NCBI GenBank assembly: GCA_902493915.1
Contig: CABUQY010000032.1
Span: 1 to 18,130 of the forward strand
Source of the DNA: an uncultured Collinsella sp.
GTDB lineage: Bacteria; Actinomycetota; Coriobacteriia; Coriobacteriales; Coriobacteriaceae
Direction of reading: 5' to 3'
DNA: 18,130 nt
The notes under the pieces are model-generated. The model did no database searches and had not been told where the DNA came from. It saw nothing but the letters and a program-made list of their open reading frames with translations. Made by a program: the position numbers and the translations under genes. Of this stretch, positions 5,959-13,573 are shown piece after piece. The first letter of the stretch is position 1. Every line of letters starts with the position of its first letter.

Positions 5959-6774
5959 ATGAGTGATTTCCATATGGTGGTGTGCGTTAAGGCCGTGCCG
6001 GGCAGCACCGAGGTCAAGATGGACCCCAAGACCAATACCATCGTGCGTGATGGCAAGCAGGCGGTCATTAACCCGTTCGATGCGAGCGCTCTGGAATGCG
6101 CGCTGGCGCTGAAGGACGACTTTATCGGCTTTGGCATGGACGTGCGCGTGACGGTGGTGTCGATGGGCATCCCCGCGACCGAGTCGCTGCTGCGCGACTG
6201 CATCGCTCGAGGTGCCGACGACGCGCTGCTGCTGACCGATCGCGCCTTTGCAGGTGCCGATACCCTGGCAACCACCTATGCCCTCAAGTGCGGCATCGAG
6301 GCGCTCGACGAGGACTTCGACCTGCTCATCTGCGGCAAGATGGCGGTGGATGGCGATACGGCCCAGATTGGCCCCGAGCTTGCCGGTGCTTTTGAGATTC
6401 CCTGTGTGACCGACGTGAGCTGCGTGCAAAGCGCGGGCTTTACGACCTGTGGTTCACTGGCGCTTGTTCACGGCTGCGATGCCGGCGAGGAGACGGTGTG
6501 TCTTGAGATGCCGTGCGTGATGACGACTGCCAAGGAGATTGGCCAGTTGCGTATGCCGAGTATTGCCGGTATTCGCGCGGCGGAGGAGGCGGACGTGCGC
6601 GTGGTCAGTGCCGCCGACGTGAACGCCGACCCCGCGCGTTGCGGTCTTGCCGGGTCGCCGACACAGGTCGTGCGCTCGTTTGTGCCCGACCGTGACCAAA
6701 CGTGCGAGGACGTTGACGGAACGGCGTCCGAGCAGGCGGCAAAACTTGCCAAGATTATCGAGGGGATGGCATAG
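5959..6774 (+). CDS. etfB: Electron transfer flavoprotein subunit beta
   Basis: The product is 271 aa from the ATG at 5959. An in-frame GTG at 5953, overlapping the previous stop, is possible, but the AAAGGGGG at 5942-5949 is better spaced for the ATG. EtfB/FixA hallmarks are MVVCVKAVPGSTEVKMDP at the start, CIARGADDALLLTDRAFAGA, and the nucleotide-binding CGKMAVDGDTAQIGPELAG (about 120-140). EtfB pairs with EtfA; in bifurcating complexes it carries the FAD that splits or merges electron pairs and meets NAD(H). It lies between the dehydrogenase and EtfA with almost no spacing, so all three subunits are probably made together as one cytoplasmic complex. Assignment to the bifurcating class rests on context and on the ferredoxin domain of its partner, not on a residue-level test. 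Confidence 0.92.
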   Translation: MSDFHMVVCVKAVPGSTEVKMDPKTNTIVRDGKQAVINPFDASALECALALKDDFIGFGMDVRVTVVSMGIPATESLLRDCIARGADDALLLTDRAFAGADTLATTYALKCGIEALDEDFDLLICGKMAVDGDTAQIGPELAGAFEIPCVTDVSCVQSAGFTTCGSLALVHGCDAGEETVCLEMPCVMTTAKEIGQLRMPSIAGIRAAEEADVRVVSAADVNADPARCGLAGSPTQVVRSFVPDRDQTCEDVDGTASEQAAKLAKIIEGMA

Positions 6775-7980
6775 ATGAGCGGACTGATTATCGATAGCGA
6801 AGCCTGTATCGGCTGCGGTCGCTGCGTTCGCGCCTGTGCCTCGGGCGGCATCGTAGTGGAAGGCGAGCGACCCAGCCGATGCGCCCGCGTAACCGACGGC
6901 TGCATCCTATGCGGTGGGTGCGTCGACGCCTGCCCTGTCAACGCTATCTCGATCGAGCGTGACGAGGCCGCTGGTGCGGTTGACCTCGATGCGTATCGAG
7001 ACATTTGGGTATTCGTGCAGACCGACGAGCACGATACGGTGACTCCCGTTGCCTATGAGCTTATGGGCAAGGGCCGCGAGCTTGCCGATGCGCGCGGCTG
7101 CCGTCTGGTGGCACTGGTCGGTATGGGTCCCGAGGGTTCTCTCGGCGACCTGGAGCATCTGGTTTGCGCGGGCGCCGACGAAGTCCTGGCCTGTCGCGAC
7201 GAGCGCCTGCGCCAAAACGATGCGGAGGTCTACGCCCGCTTGATCTGCGATTTGGTAGCCGAATGCAAACCCGAGGCCATCCTATACGGTGCGACCGCCT
7301 TTGGCCGCGAACTGGCACCCGGCGTTGCCGTGCGCTTGCAGACGGGCCTTACGGCTGACTGCACCGTACTTTCGATGGATACGGAGACGGGACTGCTGCA
7401 ACAGACGCGTCCGGCGTTTGGCGGCAACCTAATGGCCACCATCGTCTGCCCCAATCATCGTCCCCAGATGGCAACGGTTCGTCCCGGCATCTTTAAGGCG
7501 CCCGACTTTGACTACAACCGCTCTGGCACGATCACCCAGATATCGCTTGCGGATGATGCTAAGGCCCGTGTCGAGATCTCGATTCCCGCCGAGGAGTGGG
7601 GGCGGCAGGCTTCGATCGCCGATGCCGAGCGCCTGGTCGTGGTGGGTCGCGGCATTGGTTCCAAGAAAAACCTGCCGCTGATGCGAAGGCTCGCCGAGGC
7701 TCTGGGAGCCGAGCTTGGTTGCACGCGACCTGTCGTGGAGGCCGGCTGGTTGGAGTATCGCCATCAGATTGGCCAGACCGGCGTATCGGTTTCGCCCAAG
7801 CTTCTCGTGAGTATCGGTGTTTCGGGCGCCATCCAGCATCTTGCCGGCATCGGTGGGGCGGAGTGCATTATCGCCATCAATGAGGACCCGGATGCCCCCA
7901 TTTTCGGCGCTGCCCAGTACAAGGTTGTTGGGGACGCCGTCGAGGTCGTCGAGGAGCTGCTGGCCCAGCTTGAGCGCTAG
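6775..7980 (+). CDS. etfA: Electron transfer flavoprotein subunit alpha with N-terminal 2[4Fe-4S] ferredoxin domain
   Basis: The product is 401 aa; its ATG follows the etfB TAG immediately. Residues 1-65 are a bacterial-type ferredoxin domain: CIGCGRCVRAC (Cys11, 14, 17, 21) and CILCGGCVDACP (Cys42, 45, 48, 52), enough for two [4Fe-4S] clusters. The EtfA body follows, with DEHDTVTPVAYELMGKGREL and GATAFGRELAPGVAVRLQTG. It ends in the FAD-binding domain GRGIGSKKNL, TRPVVEAGWLEYRHQIGQTG, SIGVSGAIQHLAGIGGAE and AINEDPDAPIFGAAQYKVVGD. The ferredoxin domain gives a route for electrons from soluble ferredoxin, as in lactate dehydrogenase/Etf complexes. The first motif lacks the proline that often follows the fourth cysteine. 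The stop TAG shares CTAG with the stop of the convergent HD gene. Confidence 0.93.
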   Translation: MSGLIIDSEACIGCGRCVRACASGGIVVEGERPSRCARVTDGCILCGGCVDACPVNAISIERDEAAGAVDLDAYRDIWVFVQTDEHDTVTPVAYELMGKGRELADARGCRLVALVGMGPEGSLGDLEHLVCAGADEVLACRDERLRQNDAEVYARLICDLVAECKPEAILYGATAFGRELAPGVAVRLQTGLTADCTVLSMDTETGLLQQTRPAFGGNLMATIVCPNHRPQMATVRPGIFKAPDFDYNRSGTITQISLADDAKARVEISIPAEEWGRQASIADAERLVVVGRGIGSKKNLPLMRRLAEALGAELGCTRPVVEAGWLEYRHQIGQTGVSVSPKLLVSIGVSGAIQHLAGIGGAECIIAINEDPDAPIFGAAQYKVVGDAVEVVEELLAQLER

Positions 7981-8789
7981 GCGCGCGCCAGCCAGTCGCG
8001 CATCTCGTCCTTTAGGCGGCTCCAGGTTGCCTGCGTGGCGGGGTCGGTAAAGGGCTGTGTAATGCCAAAGGGCGCGTCGAGCAGGCGGTGGATATCACCC
8101 TGTTCGCGCGCCAGCGCACGGCTTGCCGGATAGACGAGCTCAAACATAAAGCAGATAAGCCCCACCAAGAAGTCGGCGGGCTCATCGCGCTCATCGCGTG
8201 CGACGCAGCGGTGCTCGTCAAAGGCGGCAAGTGTCGGCGACGAGAAACGGCTGCCGAGAAACGTCTTCTCGTCCACCTTGAGGATAGTGTCGACGGTGCT
8301 GTCGGCGATGGTGCGCATAATGTCGATCTTGTCACCATCGCGCACGATATCGCAGAAGCTTCGCGTGCGCACGTCGAGCTGCGCGGGTAGACGGAAATCG
8401 CTGTGATAGGCAATGCTCGCTCGGATGAGCTCATCTTCTGCCGGGTCATCGATAAAGTCGCGGATGCTCGTTACGGCGGGTGCATCGGCGGGATTCTCGC
8501 CAAAGAGGACCTCGATGCCCAGCGCCGCATGGCTCATGCTCTCGGCGTCCTTAAAGGTGTCCCAGCGTCGCAGCTGCTCGAAGCGGCCCATATCGTGTAG
8601 CAGGCCGCAAAGCCATGCCAGGTCAATATCTTCTGACGACCAGCCCTGCTCGCGCGCTACGGCATCGCATGCCTCGGCCACGTGGTACGTATGCTCGATT
8701 TTGAGCGCGATGCGTGGGTTGGTGGCGTCGTAGGCATCGGTGTAGCTTTTGAAGGCCGCGCGCGCCCGGTCTCGATCGATAGCTGTCAT
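7977..8789 (-). CDS. HD-domain phosphohydrolase
   Basis: The product is 270 aa from the ATG at 8789, with AGGAAG upstream. It carries the HD-superfamily metal signature: His36 (IEHTYHVAEA), His65-Asp66 (LCGLLHDMGRFEQ), a further His near 87 (MSHAALGIEVLFG), His129 (SIAYHSDF) and a distal VRDGDKIDIMR. These proteins are metal-dependent phosphohydrolases, usually acting on nucleotides or nucleotide second messengers. The specific substrate is unknown. The length and the RDGDKID tail match the stand-alone 'predicted HD superfamily hydrolase' type, not the (p)ppGpp or HD-GYP types. It is convergent with etfA, with overlapping stops, and divergent from azlC across 126 bp. A minus-strand TACAAT (8830-8835) could be its -10. 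Confidence 0.85.
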   Translation of the reverse strand: MTAIDRDRARAAFKSYTDAYDATNPRIALKIEHTYHVAEACDAVAREQGWSSEDIDLAWLCGLLHDMGRFEQLRRWDTFKDAESMSHAALGIEVLFGENPADAPAVTSIRDFIDDPAEDELIRASIAYHSDFRLPAQLDVRTRSFCDIVRDGDKIDIMRTIADSTVDTILKVDEKTFLGSRFSSPTLAAFDEHRCVARDERDEPADFLVGLICFMFELVYPASRALAREQGDIHRLLDAPFGITQPFTDPATQATWSRLKDEMRDWLARA

Positions 8790-8915
8790 AATGACTTCCT
8801 AAAAAGTTGTGTCTTTCGATCCGGTGGCAATTGTAGGTGAACTCGGTTGCTGTCGGATGATGATTCTGCCGTGTCGCTACATGCGGTTCGGAGACCTTGT
8901 CAGGATGAGAAGCGT

Positions 8916-9608
8916 ATGGTGCTCAAAATCGTTAGAACCGTCTGGCCAGTGATGCTTACCTATGTTGCAATAGGCGCGCCGTGCGGAATGATCATGGGGC
9001 AGACGGGAATGGAGCCCTGGATGGTCTTTGCCCTGAGCAGCACGTTTGTGACGGGCAGCGGCCAGTTTATGATCTGCAATCTTTGGCTGGCGGGTGTACC
9101 GGCGCCTTCGATTATCGCGAGCGTTGCCGCCATCTCCTCGCGTTTTGCGCTTTACTCGGCATCGATCGCGCCGCATCTGACGGGTGCCTCGAAGCGTCAG
9201 ACGCTGGCTGTTGCCGCGACACTTACCGAGGAGGCATATGGCATCTCGCTTGCCAAGTTGGTTGAAGGGGAGGATTGGGGCCCGCGCGAGTCCTTTGTGC
9301 TCAACGTGATCCTCATCGCAACATGGGGCGTTTCGTGTACGATGGGCGCCATCGTCGGCGCCGTTGTCGATGTTCCCACCGCCATTGCAGCTTTTGTCTG
9401 CACCTCGCTCTTTATCTGCCTGCTCTTTTCGCAGCGGCTGTCGCGCGGCAACGTTGTCGCGGCGGTTTCGGGCGCGGTGTCCGTCGCCGTATGCAAGTTC
9501 TTGGGGTGGACGAATATCGCCGTGCCTGCAAGCGTGCTCGTCGGCGTTGCCGCGGCGCTTGTGTGCGATGCTCTCGCCGAAGGAAGGGATGCTCGCGATG
9601 CCCGTTAA
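8916..9608 (+). CDS. azlC: AzlC family branched-chain amino acid exporter, large subunit
   Basis: The product is 230 aa from the ATG at 8916, the usual AzlC length; an upstream TTG at 8847 would add 23 hydrophilic residues with no family match. AGGATGAG lies a few bases before the ATG. The sequence is polytopic with AzlC signatures: VMLTYVAIGAPCGMIMGQTG, TGSGQFMICNLWLAG (46-60), and later transmembrane blocks ending VPASVLVGVAAALVCDAL. AzlC and AzlD together export branched-chain amino acids and analogues such as azaleucine (known for the Bacillus family). The last 11 bases overlap the start of azlD, so the pair is translationally coupled. Substrate here is inferred from family only. Confidence 0.88.
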   Translation: MVLKIVRTVWPVMLTYVAIGAPCGMIMGQTGMEPWMVFALSSTFVTGSGQFMICNLWLAGVPAPSIIASVAAISSRFALYSASIAPHLTGASKRQTLAVAATLTEEAYGISLAKLVEGEDWGPRESFVLNVILIATWGVSCTMGAIVGAVVDVPTAIAAFVCTSLFICLLFSQRLSRGNVVAAVSGAVSVAVCKFLGWTNIAVPASVLVGVAAALVCDALAEGRDARDAR

Positions 9609-9921
9609 TGAGTTTTTGGTCCTGTGGCTGTCGTCGTGGGCGGCCATCGCATTTTTCCGCATTGCCCCAGTGTTTGCCTTGCGCGGGAGAACGCTGTCGC
9701 CCCGCGTTACCGAGGCCTTGGGTTATATTCCGCCCGCTGCCTTTGCGGCACTGGTCGCTAACGATTTGATAAGCCCTGGCGCTTTCGACGCCGGCTTGTG
9801 GCAGGGCTTGATTCCCTGGATTGCGGCTGCCGGTGTCGTGGCGGTGGCAATCAAGACAAAATCGATGCTGTGGTGCTGCGTCTCGGGCATCGTACTCTAT
9901 ATTGTCTTGAGCCTTATATAG
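9598..9921 (+). CDS. azlD: AzlD family branched-chain amino acid exporter, small subunit
   Basis: The product is 107 aa from the ATG at 9598, inside the end of azlC, with AAGGGA 10 bases upstream. It has AzlD features: about four membrane helices, the early LWLSSWAAIAFFRIAPVFAL, the characteristic SPRVTEALGYIPPAAFAALV, and a hydrophobic end (SGIVLYIVLSLI). It works with AzlC as a two-subunit exporter in the cytoplasmic membrane. No clear intrinsic terminator follows; the next gene, kdgT, starts 150 bp later with its own ribosome site. Confidence 0.87.
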   Translation: MPVNEFLVLWLSSWAAIAFFRIAPVFALRGRTLSPRVTEALGYIPPAAFAALVANDLISPGAFDAGLWQGLIPWIAAAGVVAVAIKTKSMLWCCVSGIVLYIVLSLI

Positions 9922-10071
9922 GGCTGGCGTCGCGGGCGCCGAATCTCGTTCCATCCCAACTTGTAGAATTTTTCACCGAGCTGGTCTATTTCTTCTGGTA
10001 CCATGGTCAAACTTTACTGTAGCAAAGCGTGACGTGGGCTTTTGTACCCCGTCAGCGGAAATGGGGGTTTC
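9922..10071 (+). promoter_or_regulatory. Leader and probable promoter region of kdgT
   Basis: This 150-bp gap separates azlD from kdgT. A weak promoter candidate is TTGTAG (9961-9966) with TCTATT (9985-9990) 18 bp later. Two overlapping 8-bp palindromes, TGGTACCA (9996-10003) and ACCATGGT (10000-10007), follow it and could be an operator. GGGGG before the ATG at 10072 is the ribosome site. No clear terminator for azlCD is seen, so read-through into kdgT is possible. Confidence 0.35.
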
Positions 10072-11094
10072 ATGGCACAGGAAGCAACCGCCAACGAGCA
10101 AAAGAAATTCAAGGTCCCGCGCATCCCGGGCGACATCATGATCTATCCCATGATCGTCGGTCTTTTGCTAAACACCTTCTGCCCGCAGGTTTTTGAGATC
10201 GGCGGCTTCTTTACGGCTGCCTGCCGCGGTGGGTCCAATACCATCGTCGCCGCGATCCTGCTGTTTGTGGGCGCCGGCATCAGCTTTAAGTCCACGCCGG
10301 GCGCCATCAAGACCGGTATCGTCGTGCTGATCCCCAAGCTGGTCGTCGCAGCGGCTCTCGGCCTGGGCGTGGCATATTTCTTTAACGACAACTTCCTGGG
10401 TCTGAGCTCCGTGTCTATCATCGGCGGCATCACGTTTTGCAACATGGCGCTCTATACGGGCATCATGGGCGAGTTCGGCGATGAGTCCGAGCAGGGCGCC
10501 GTCGGTATCCTGTTCTTTACGGCCGGCCCCGCCGTCACGATGATCATCCTCGGTGTCTCGGGTCTCGCCAACATCCCCGTCGGCACTATCATCGGATCCA
10601 TCCTGCCGCTTGTTATCGGCATGGTCCTGGGCAACTTGTTCCCGTTTATCAAGAACCTGCTGGTCCCCGGCGCCAATCCCGCGATCGCTGTCATCGGTTT
10701 TCAGCTCGGTGCGTCCATGAGCCTTTCGAGCTTCATCACCGGCGGCATTTCGGGCATCCTGCTGGGCCTCATCACGCTCTTTATCGTCGGTCCCATTACC
10801 TTTGCCTTCGAGCACCTGTGTGGCGGCAACGGCAAGGCGGCCGTTGCCTGCTCCACCATTGCCGGCACGGCCATGACCACGCCGGTCGCCCTCGCCGAGG
10901 TCGCTCCGCGCTATGCCGAGCTTGCGCCCACCGCGTATGCGCAGATCGCCACTGCCGTCATCATCACGGCAATCATGGCCCCGATTCTGACTGGCTGGGT
11001 CGATAAGAAGTTCTGCCACGGCAAAGAGGATCTGTCGGTCGAAGGCGTCGAGGCTATTGAGGAGGCCGTCGCGACCGACATCGACGGCGAGTAA
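10072..11094 (+). CDS. kdgT: 2-keto-3-deoxygluconate permease
   Basis: The product is 340 aa from the ATG at 10072; an upstream in-frame TTG at 10042 is less likely because GGGGG sits 6-10 bases before the ATG. KdgT family features are KVPRIPGDIMIYPMIVGLLL near the N-terminus, GGSNTIVAAILLFVGAGISF, GGITFCNMALYTGIMGEFGD, PLVIGMVLGNLFPF, PGANPAIAVIGFQLGASMSL and AGTAMTTPVALAEVAP. About ten membrane segments are expected. The family is a proton symporter for 2-keto-3-deoxygluconate, an intermediate of pectin and hexuronate breakdown. No catabolic kdg/uxa genes lie in the window, so the pathway must be elsewhere. The C-terminal tail is acidic. A good terminator follows. Confidence 0.9.
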   Translation: MAQEATANEQKKFKVPRIPGDIMIYPMIVGLLLNTFCPQVFEIGGFFTAACRGGSNTIVAAILLFVGAGISFKSTPGAIKTGIVVLIPKLVVAAALGLGVAYFFNDNFLGLSSVSIIGGITFCNMALYTGIMGEFGDESEQGAVGILFFTAGPAVTMIILGVSGLANIPVGTIIGSILPLVIGMVLGNLFPFIKNLLVPGANPAIAVIGFQLGASMSLSSFITGGISGILLGLITLFIVGPITFAFEHLCGGNGKAAVACSTIAGTAMTTPVALAEVAPRYAELAPTAYAQIATAVIITAIMAPILTGWVDKKFCHGKEDLSVEGVEAIEEAVATDIDGE

Positions 11095-11140
11095 CGGCCG
11101 TTACCGATAATTGATTCCGGCGTGCAGTTCGCGCCGTCCG

Positions 11141-11186
11141 AGCGCCCGAACGGAAACTGTTTTGCAGTGATGTTCGGGCGCTTTGC
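11141..11186 (+). terminator. Intrinsic terminator after kdgT
   Basis: AGCGCCCGAAC (11141-11151) and GTTCGGGCGCT (11172-11182) form an 11-bp perfect stem. The 20-nt loop contains a small inner stem (ACTG / CAGT). The T-rich stretch TTGCTATTATT follows. It starts 47 bp after the kdgT stop. The U-tract is interrupted, so efficiency may be moderate. Confidence 0.65.
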
Positions 11187-11192
11187 TATTAT
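11184..11192 (+). promoter_or_regulatory. Candidate extended -10 promoter for the GGDEF gene
   Basis: TGC-TATTAT reads as an extended -10 element (TGnTATAAT-like) directly after the kdgT terminator stem. A TTGCAG at 11162-11167 would be a -35 at a long 19-bp spacing. Transcription from here would give a leader of about 80 nt before the GTG at 11283, containing a short CCCCT/AGGGG hairpin. The element overlaps the terminator tail, so the assignment is tentative. Confidence 0.35.
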
Positions 11193-11282
11193 TCCCCTTA
11201 CCCCTGCAGAGAAAGGGGCGTTTGGCGCCTGGGCGCGACTCGGGCGATTCTGGCCACTTGGATATAGAGGGAATGGCACCTG

Positions 11283-12425
11283 GTGATTAAGGCACTCAAG
11301 ATCGAGATATTCCTGCTGTGCATGATTATTCTTATCGGACTTGCCGTACGAAGTCGTCGCTCCCTGTTCTCGAGCACCCAGCAGCTTTTGTTTAGCATGC
11401 TGGGCTACACGTCTGCTGCCTACATTTTCTTCGATATGATCTGGACGCTCTCGGACGGCGTGAGCACTCCTGTAGGCATCACGGCCAACTGGATTTCCAA
11501 CGCGGTTTCGTTTTCGCTGTTCGCCATCGCGTGCCTCATTTGGTTTTTCTATTCCGAGACGATGCAGGGCTCACGGCTTCTGACCACGCCCTATAGGGTG
11601 ATACTTTTAACGTTGCCAACCGCTTTGGTGGTCGTGTTGGCATTTACCAGCTACTGGACGCACACTATGTTCTATATCGATACGCAGGGCGTATATCGTC
11701 GCGGAGCGCTTTATATGATTCAGCCTATCGTTAGCTACTGCTACGTCATATATACGTCCTTGCATGCCTTTATTCAGGCTCGAAAAGTCGAAAGCTTGCA
11801 AAAGAAGGCCATTTATCGCACCCTCGCCTTTTTTGCGGTTCCCGCTCTGGTGGGCGGTACCTTCCAGGTTTTGTTTTCGGTACCGGGCCTTTGCTTCGGT
11901 ATAACGCTGAGCATCCTGCTGCTCTATATCGTCTATCAGGAGCAACTAATCTCGACTGACCCGTTGACTGGACTCAACAACCGTAACCGTTTTGAGACCT
12001 ATATGCTGTCGCTCTTTTCAAATGTGGATCAGGCCGAAGATGTATATCTGCTTATGATGGACGCTGACGGCTTTAAGCAGATTAACGATCGCTATGGACA
12101 TGTGGAGGGTGACCATGCTCTTCAGGTAATATCCGCTGCGCTCAAAGAGGTCTGCTCGGCGTCTGGTGGCTTTATCGCGCGTTATGGTGGCGATGAGTTC
12201 GTGGTGCTCCAAAAGGCAGCGGCGGAACAGGATATCATGCATCTGTGCGCGACAATCAACGACGAGCTCGCGCATGCCGAGGTGCCGTATGCATTGCGGA
12301 TGTCCATCGGTTGCGCGCGGGTCGGCGATAGCGTTGATACCTGGCAAGACTTACTTCGCGCTGCCGATGCAGAGCTCTATCGCGTCAAGGCCGAGAAAAA
12401 GAAAGCCGGCGTACAAATACGCTAG
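11283..12425 (+). CDS. Membrane-bound GGDEF diguanylate cyclase with seven-helix N-terminal sensor region
   Basis: The product is 380 aa from a GTG at 11283, with AGAGGGA about 10 bases upstream. Seven hydrophobic segments fill residues 7-222 (for example EIFLLCMIILIGLAV and GITLSILLLYIVYQEQLI), a layout like other integral-membrane sensor (MASE-like) regions, but I cannot place it in a named one. The GGDEF domain starts at DPLTGLNNRNRF (about 225). It has MMDADGFKQINDRYGHVEGD and an intact RYGGDEF (GGDEF at 302-306), so it should make cyclic di-GMP from GTP. The four residues where an RxxD inhibitory site would sit read ASGG, so product inhibition through an I-site is not expected. No c-di-GMP effector is seen nearby. 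A perfect terminator follows at once. Confidence 0.88.
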   Translation: MIKALKIEIFLLCMIILIGLAVRSRRSLFSSTQQLLFSMLGYTSAAYIFFDMIWTLSDGVSTPVGITANWISNAVSFSLFAIACLIWFFYSETMQGSRLLTTPYRVILLTLPTALVVVLAFTSYWTHTMFYIDTQGVYRRGALYMIQPIVSYCYVIYTSLHAFIQARKVESLQKKAIYRTLAFFAVPALVGGTFQVLFSVPGLCFGITLSILLLYIVYQEQLISTDPLTGLNNRNRFETYMLSLFSNVDQAEDVYLLMMDADGFKQINDRYGHVEGDHALQVISAALKEVCSASGGFIARYGGDEFVVLQKAAAEQDIMHLCATINDELAHAEVPYALRMSIGCARVGDSVDTWQDLLRAADAELYRVKAEKKKAGVQIR

Positions 12426-12465
12426 AAAAGGGGCGCACGACCGTGTTTGGTCGTGCGCCCCTTTT
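12426..12465. terminator. Strong bidirectional intrinsic terminator between the GGDEF and EamA genes
   Basis: AAAAGGGGCGCACGACC (12426-12442) and GGTCGTGCGCCCCTTTT (12449-12465) are perfect 17-bp arms around a 6-nt loop. The A-run and T-run give a U-tract in both directions. On the plus strand it begins right after the GGDEF TAG; on the minus strand it can stop transcripts of the convergent EamA gene, whose stop is 148 bp away. Confidence 0.92.
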
Positions 12466-12612
12466 GCGTTTGTGGGGGCCGCCGGCCATAATGCCCAGGC
12501 GCGGTGCGGCAAGACGGGCGTCTGCCGCCGCGACTCGGTACGAAATCAACGAGAACCAGTGTGCTCCATTAAGCTAAAGTATGCGAATGCCCTCCCTAAA
12601 AAGGTGAGCTCG
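12466..12612. other. Intergenic segment with an unexplained strong hairpin
   Basis: This gap lies between the shared terminator and the EamA stop. It holds GCGGC-A-AGAC (12506-12515) and GTCT-GCCGC (12520-12528), a 9-bp stem with one bulged A and a GGGC loop. No T-run follows on either strand. I find no ORF with a ribosome site and no tRNA cloverleaf. It would form part of the 3' untranslated region of the EamA transcript. Confidence 0.4.
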
Positions 12613-13548
12613 CTAGGCTTTTTTGGGCCTGTTGACGATGATGATGCCGCCGCAGACCAACAGCAGGGCAACGATGACGGTAACGGGGCTCGTGCCCGCG
12701 CCTTCGCCGAGCAGTAGCGCGCTCAGCAGCACACCAAAGACGGGGTTCATAAACCCAAAGACCGAGACGCGGCTGACGGGGTTGACGGCAAGCAGGCGCG
12801 ACCACAGCGAGTAGGCGACCGCGGAGATAAGCGCCATGTAGATGATGAGCACGATGGCGGGGACAATCGCCGTGGGGGAGAGCGCGCCACCCATCAAAAA
12901 GCCGATGGCGGTGAGGACCAGGCCGCCGACTAAAAACTGCCAGCCGGCAAGCAAAACACCGTCGTGCTTGCGCGAGAAGATGCCGATCAGGCAGGTCGAA
13001 AGAGCACCCGCGACAGTGGAGGCTAGGATAAAGCCCTCGCCATCGAGCCTGAAGCCAAAGGTGCCATCTGCGCCCGAAAGGTTGACGAGCGCGACGCCGG
13101 CAAAGCCCAGCGCACAGCCAAGCACCTTGGCCGTATTGAGCTTCTCGGTGTGAAATGCCAGGGCGGCAAAGAGGATTGCGAGGAAGTTGGCGCTGGCCTC
13201 GATGATGGAGCTCGACATGGCGCTGGCGCGCGAGAGGCCCAGATAGAAAAAGAAGTACTGCCCGATAGTCTGGAAGAGCGACAAGACAAAGATGGGCTTG
13301 ATGTCGCGCGCTTGCGGTATGAGGGGGCGGCGTTGGGCCGCGCTCATCCCAACGATAACCAGGGCGCCGGCAAGCGTAAAGCGTAAACCTGCAAAGAGCA
13401 GCTGCGAAGCGCTGTCGTGCGCCGGGATACCAAAGAGTGCGTAGCCGATCTTGATGCAGGGAAAGGCCGATCCCCAGAGTGCACAGCAAACAAGACAGCC
13501 CAGGATGAGTCCGGGCAGGGTGGCGAGATACGGCTTGCGGCTTTCCAT
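12613..13548 (-). CDS. EamA/DMT family transporter (putative metabolite exporter)
   Basis: The product is 311 aa from the ATG at 13548 (MESRKPYLATLPG), preceded by AGGAAGG at ideal distance; an in-frame codon at 13590 lies inside the upstream terminator and is rejected. Ten hydrophobic segments form two EamA repeats. The first begins LGCLVCCALWGSAFPCIKIG and includes FFFYLGLSRASAMSSSIIEA. The second covers GFILASTVAGALSTCLIGIF to VNPVSRVSVFGFMNPVFGVL. The short basic tail is NRPKKA. The family exports small metabolites or amino acids; the substrate cannot be predicted. It follows purL on the same strand, separated by 99 bp holding a strong terminator, so it may need its own promoter (TACAAT at 13627-13632 on the minus strand is a candidate). 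Confidence 0.87.
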   Translation of the reverse strand: MESRKPYLATLPGLILGCLVCCALWGSAFPCIKIGYALFGIPAHDSASQLLFAGLRFTLAGALVIVGMSAAQRRPLIPQARDIKPIFVLSLFQTIGQYFFFYLGLSRASAMSSSIIEASANFLAILFAALAFHTEKLNTAKVLGCALGFAGVALVNLSGADGTFGFRLDGEGFILASTVAGALSTCLIGIFSRKHDGVLLAGWQFLVGGLVLTAIGFLMGGALSPTAIVPAIVLIIYMALISAVAYSLWSRLLAVNPVSRVSVFGFMNPVFGVLLSALLLGEGAGTSPVTVIVALLLVCGGIIIVNRPKKA

Positions 13549-13573
13549 GATGTCCTTCCTACATGCGCGAAGC

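Noticed and set aside
10168..11019. Minus-strand 283-codon frame antisense to kdgT
   Set aside because: Extreme Asp/Gly/Arg composition without motifs; the plus frame is a clear KdgT permease.
12466..12612. tRNA or small RNA gene in the convergent gap
   Set aside because: The hairpin does not extend to a cloverleaf, and no anticodon arm or CCA-type acceptor can be built.
12166..12717. Plus-strand 183-codon frame across the end of the GGDEF gene
   Set aside because: It crosses a perfect intrinsic terminator and overlaps two real genes out of frame.
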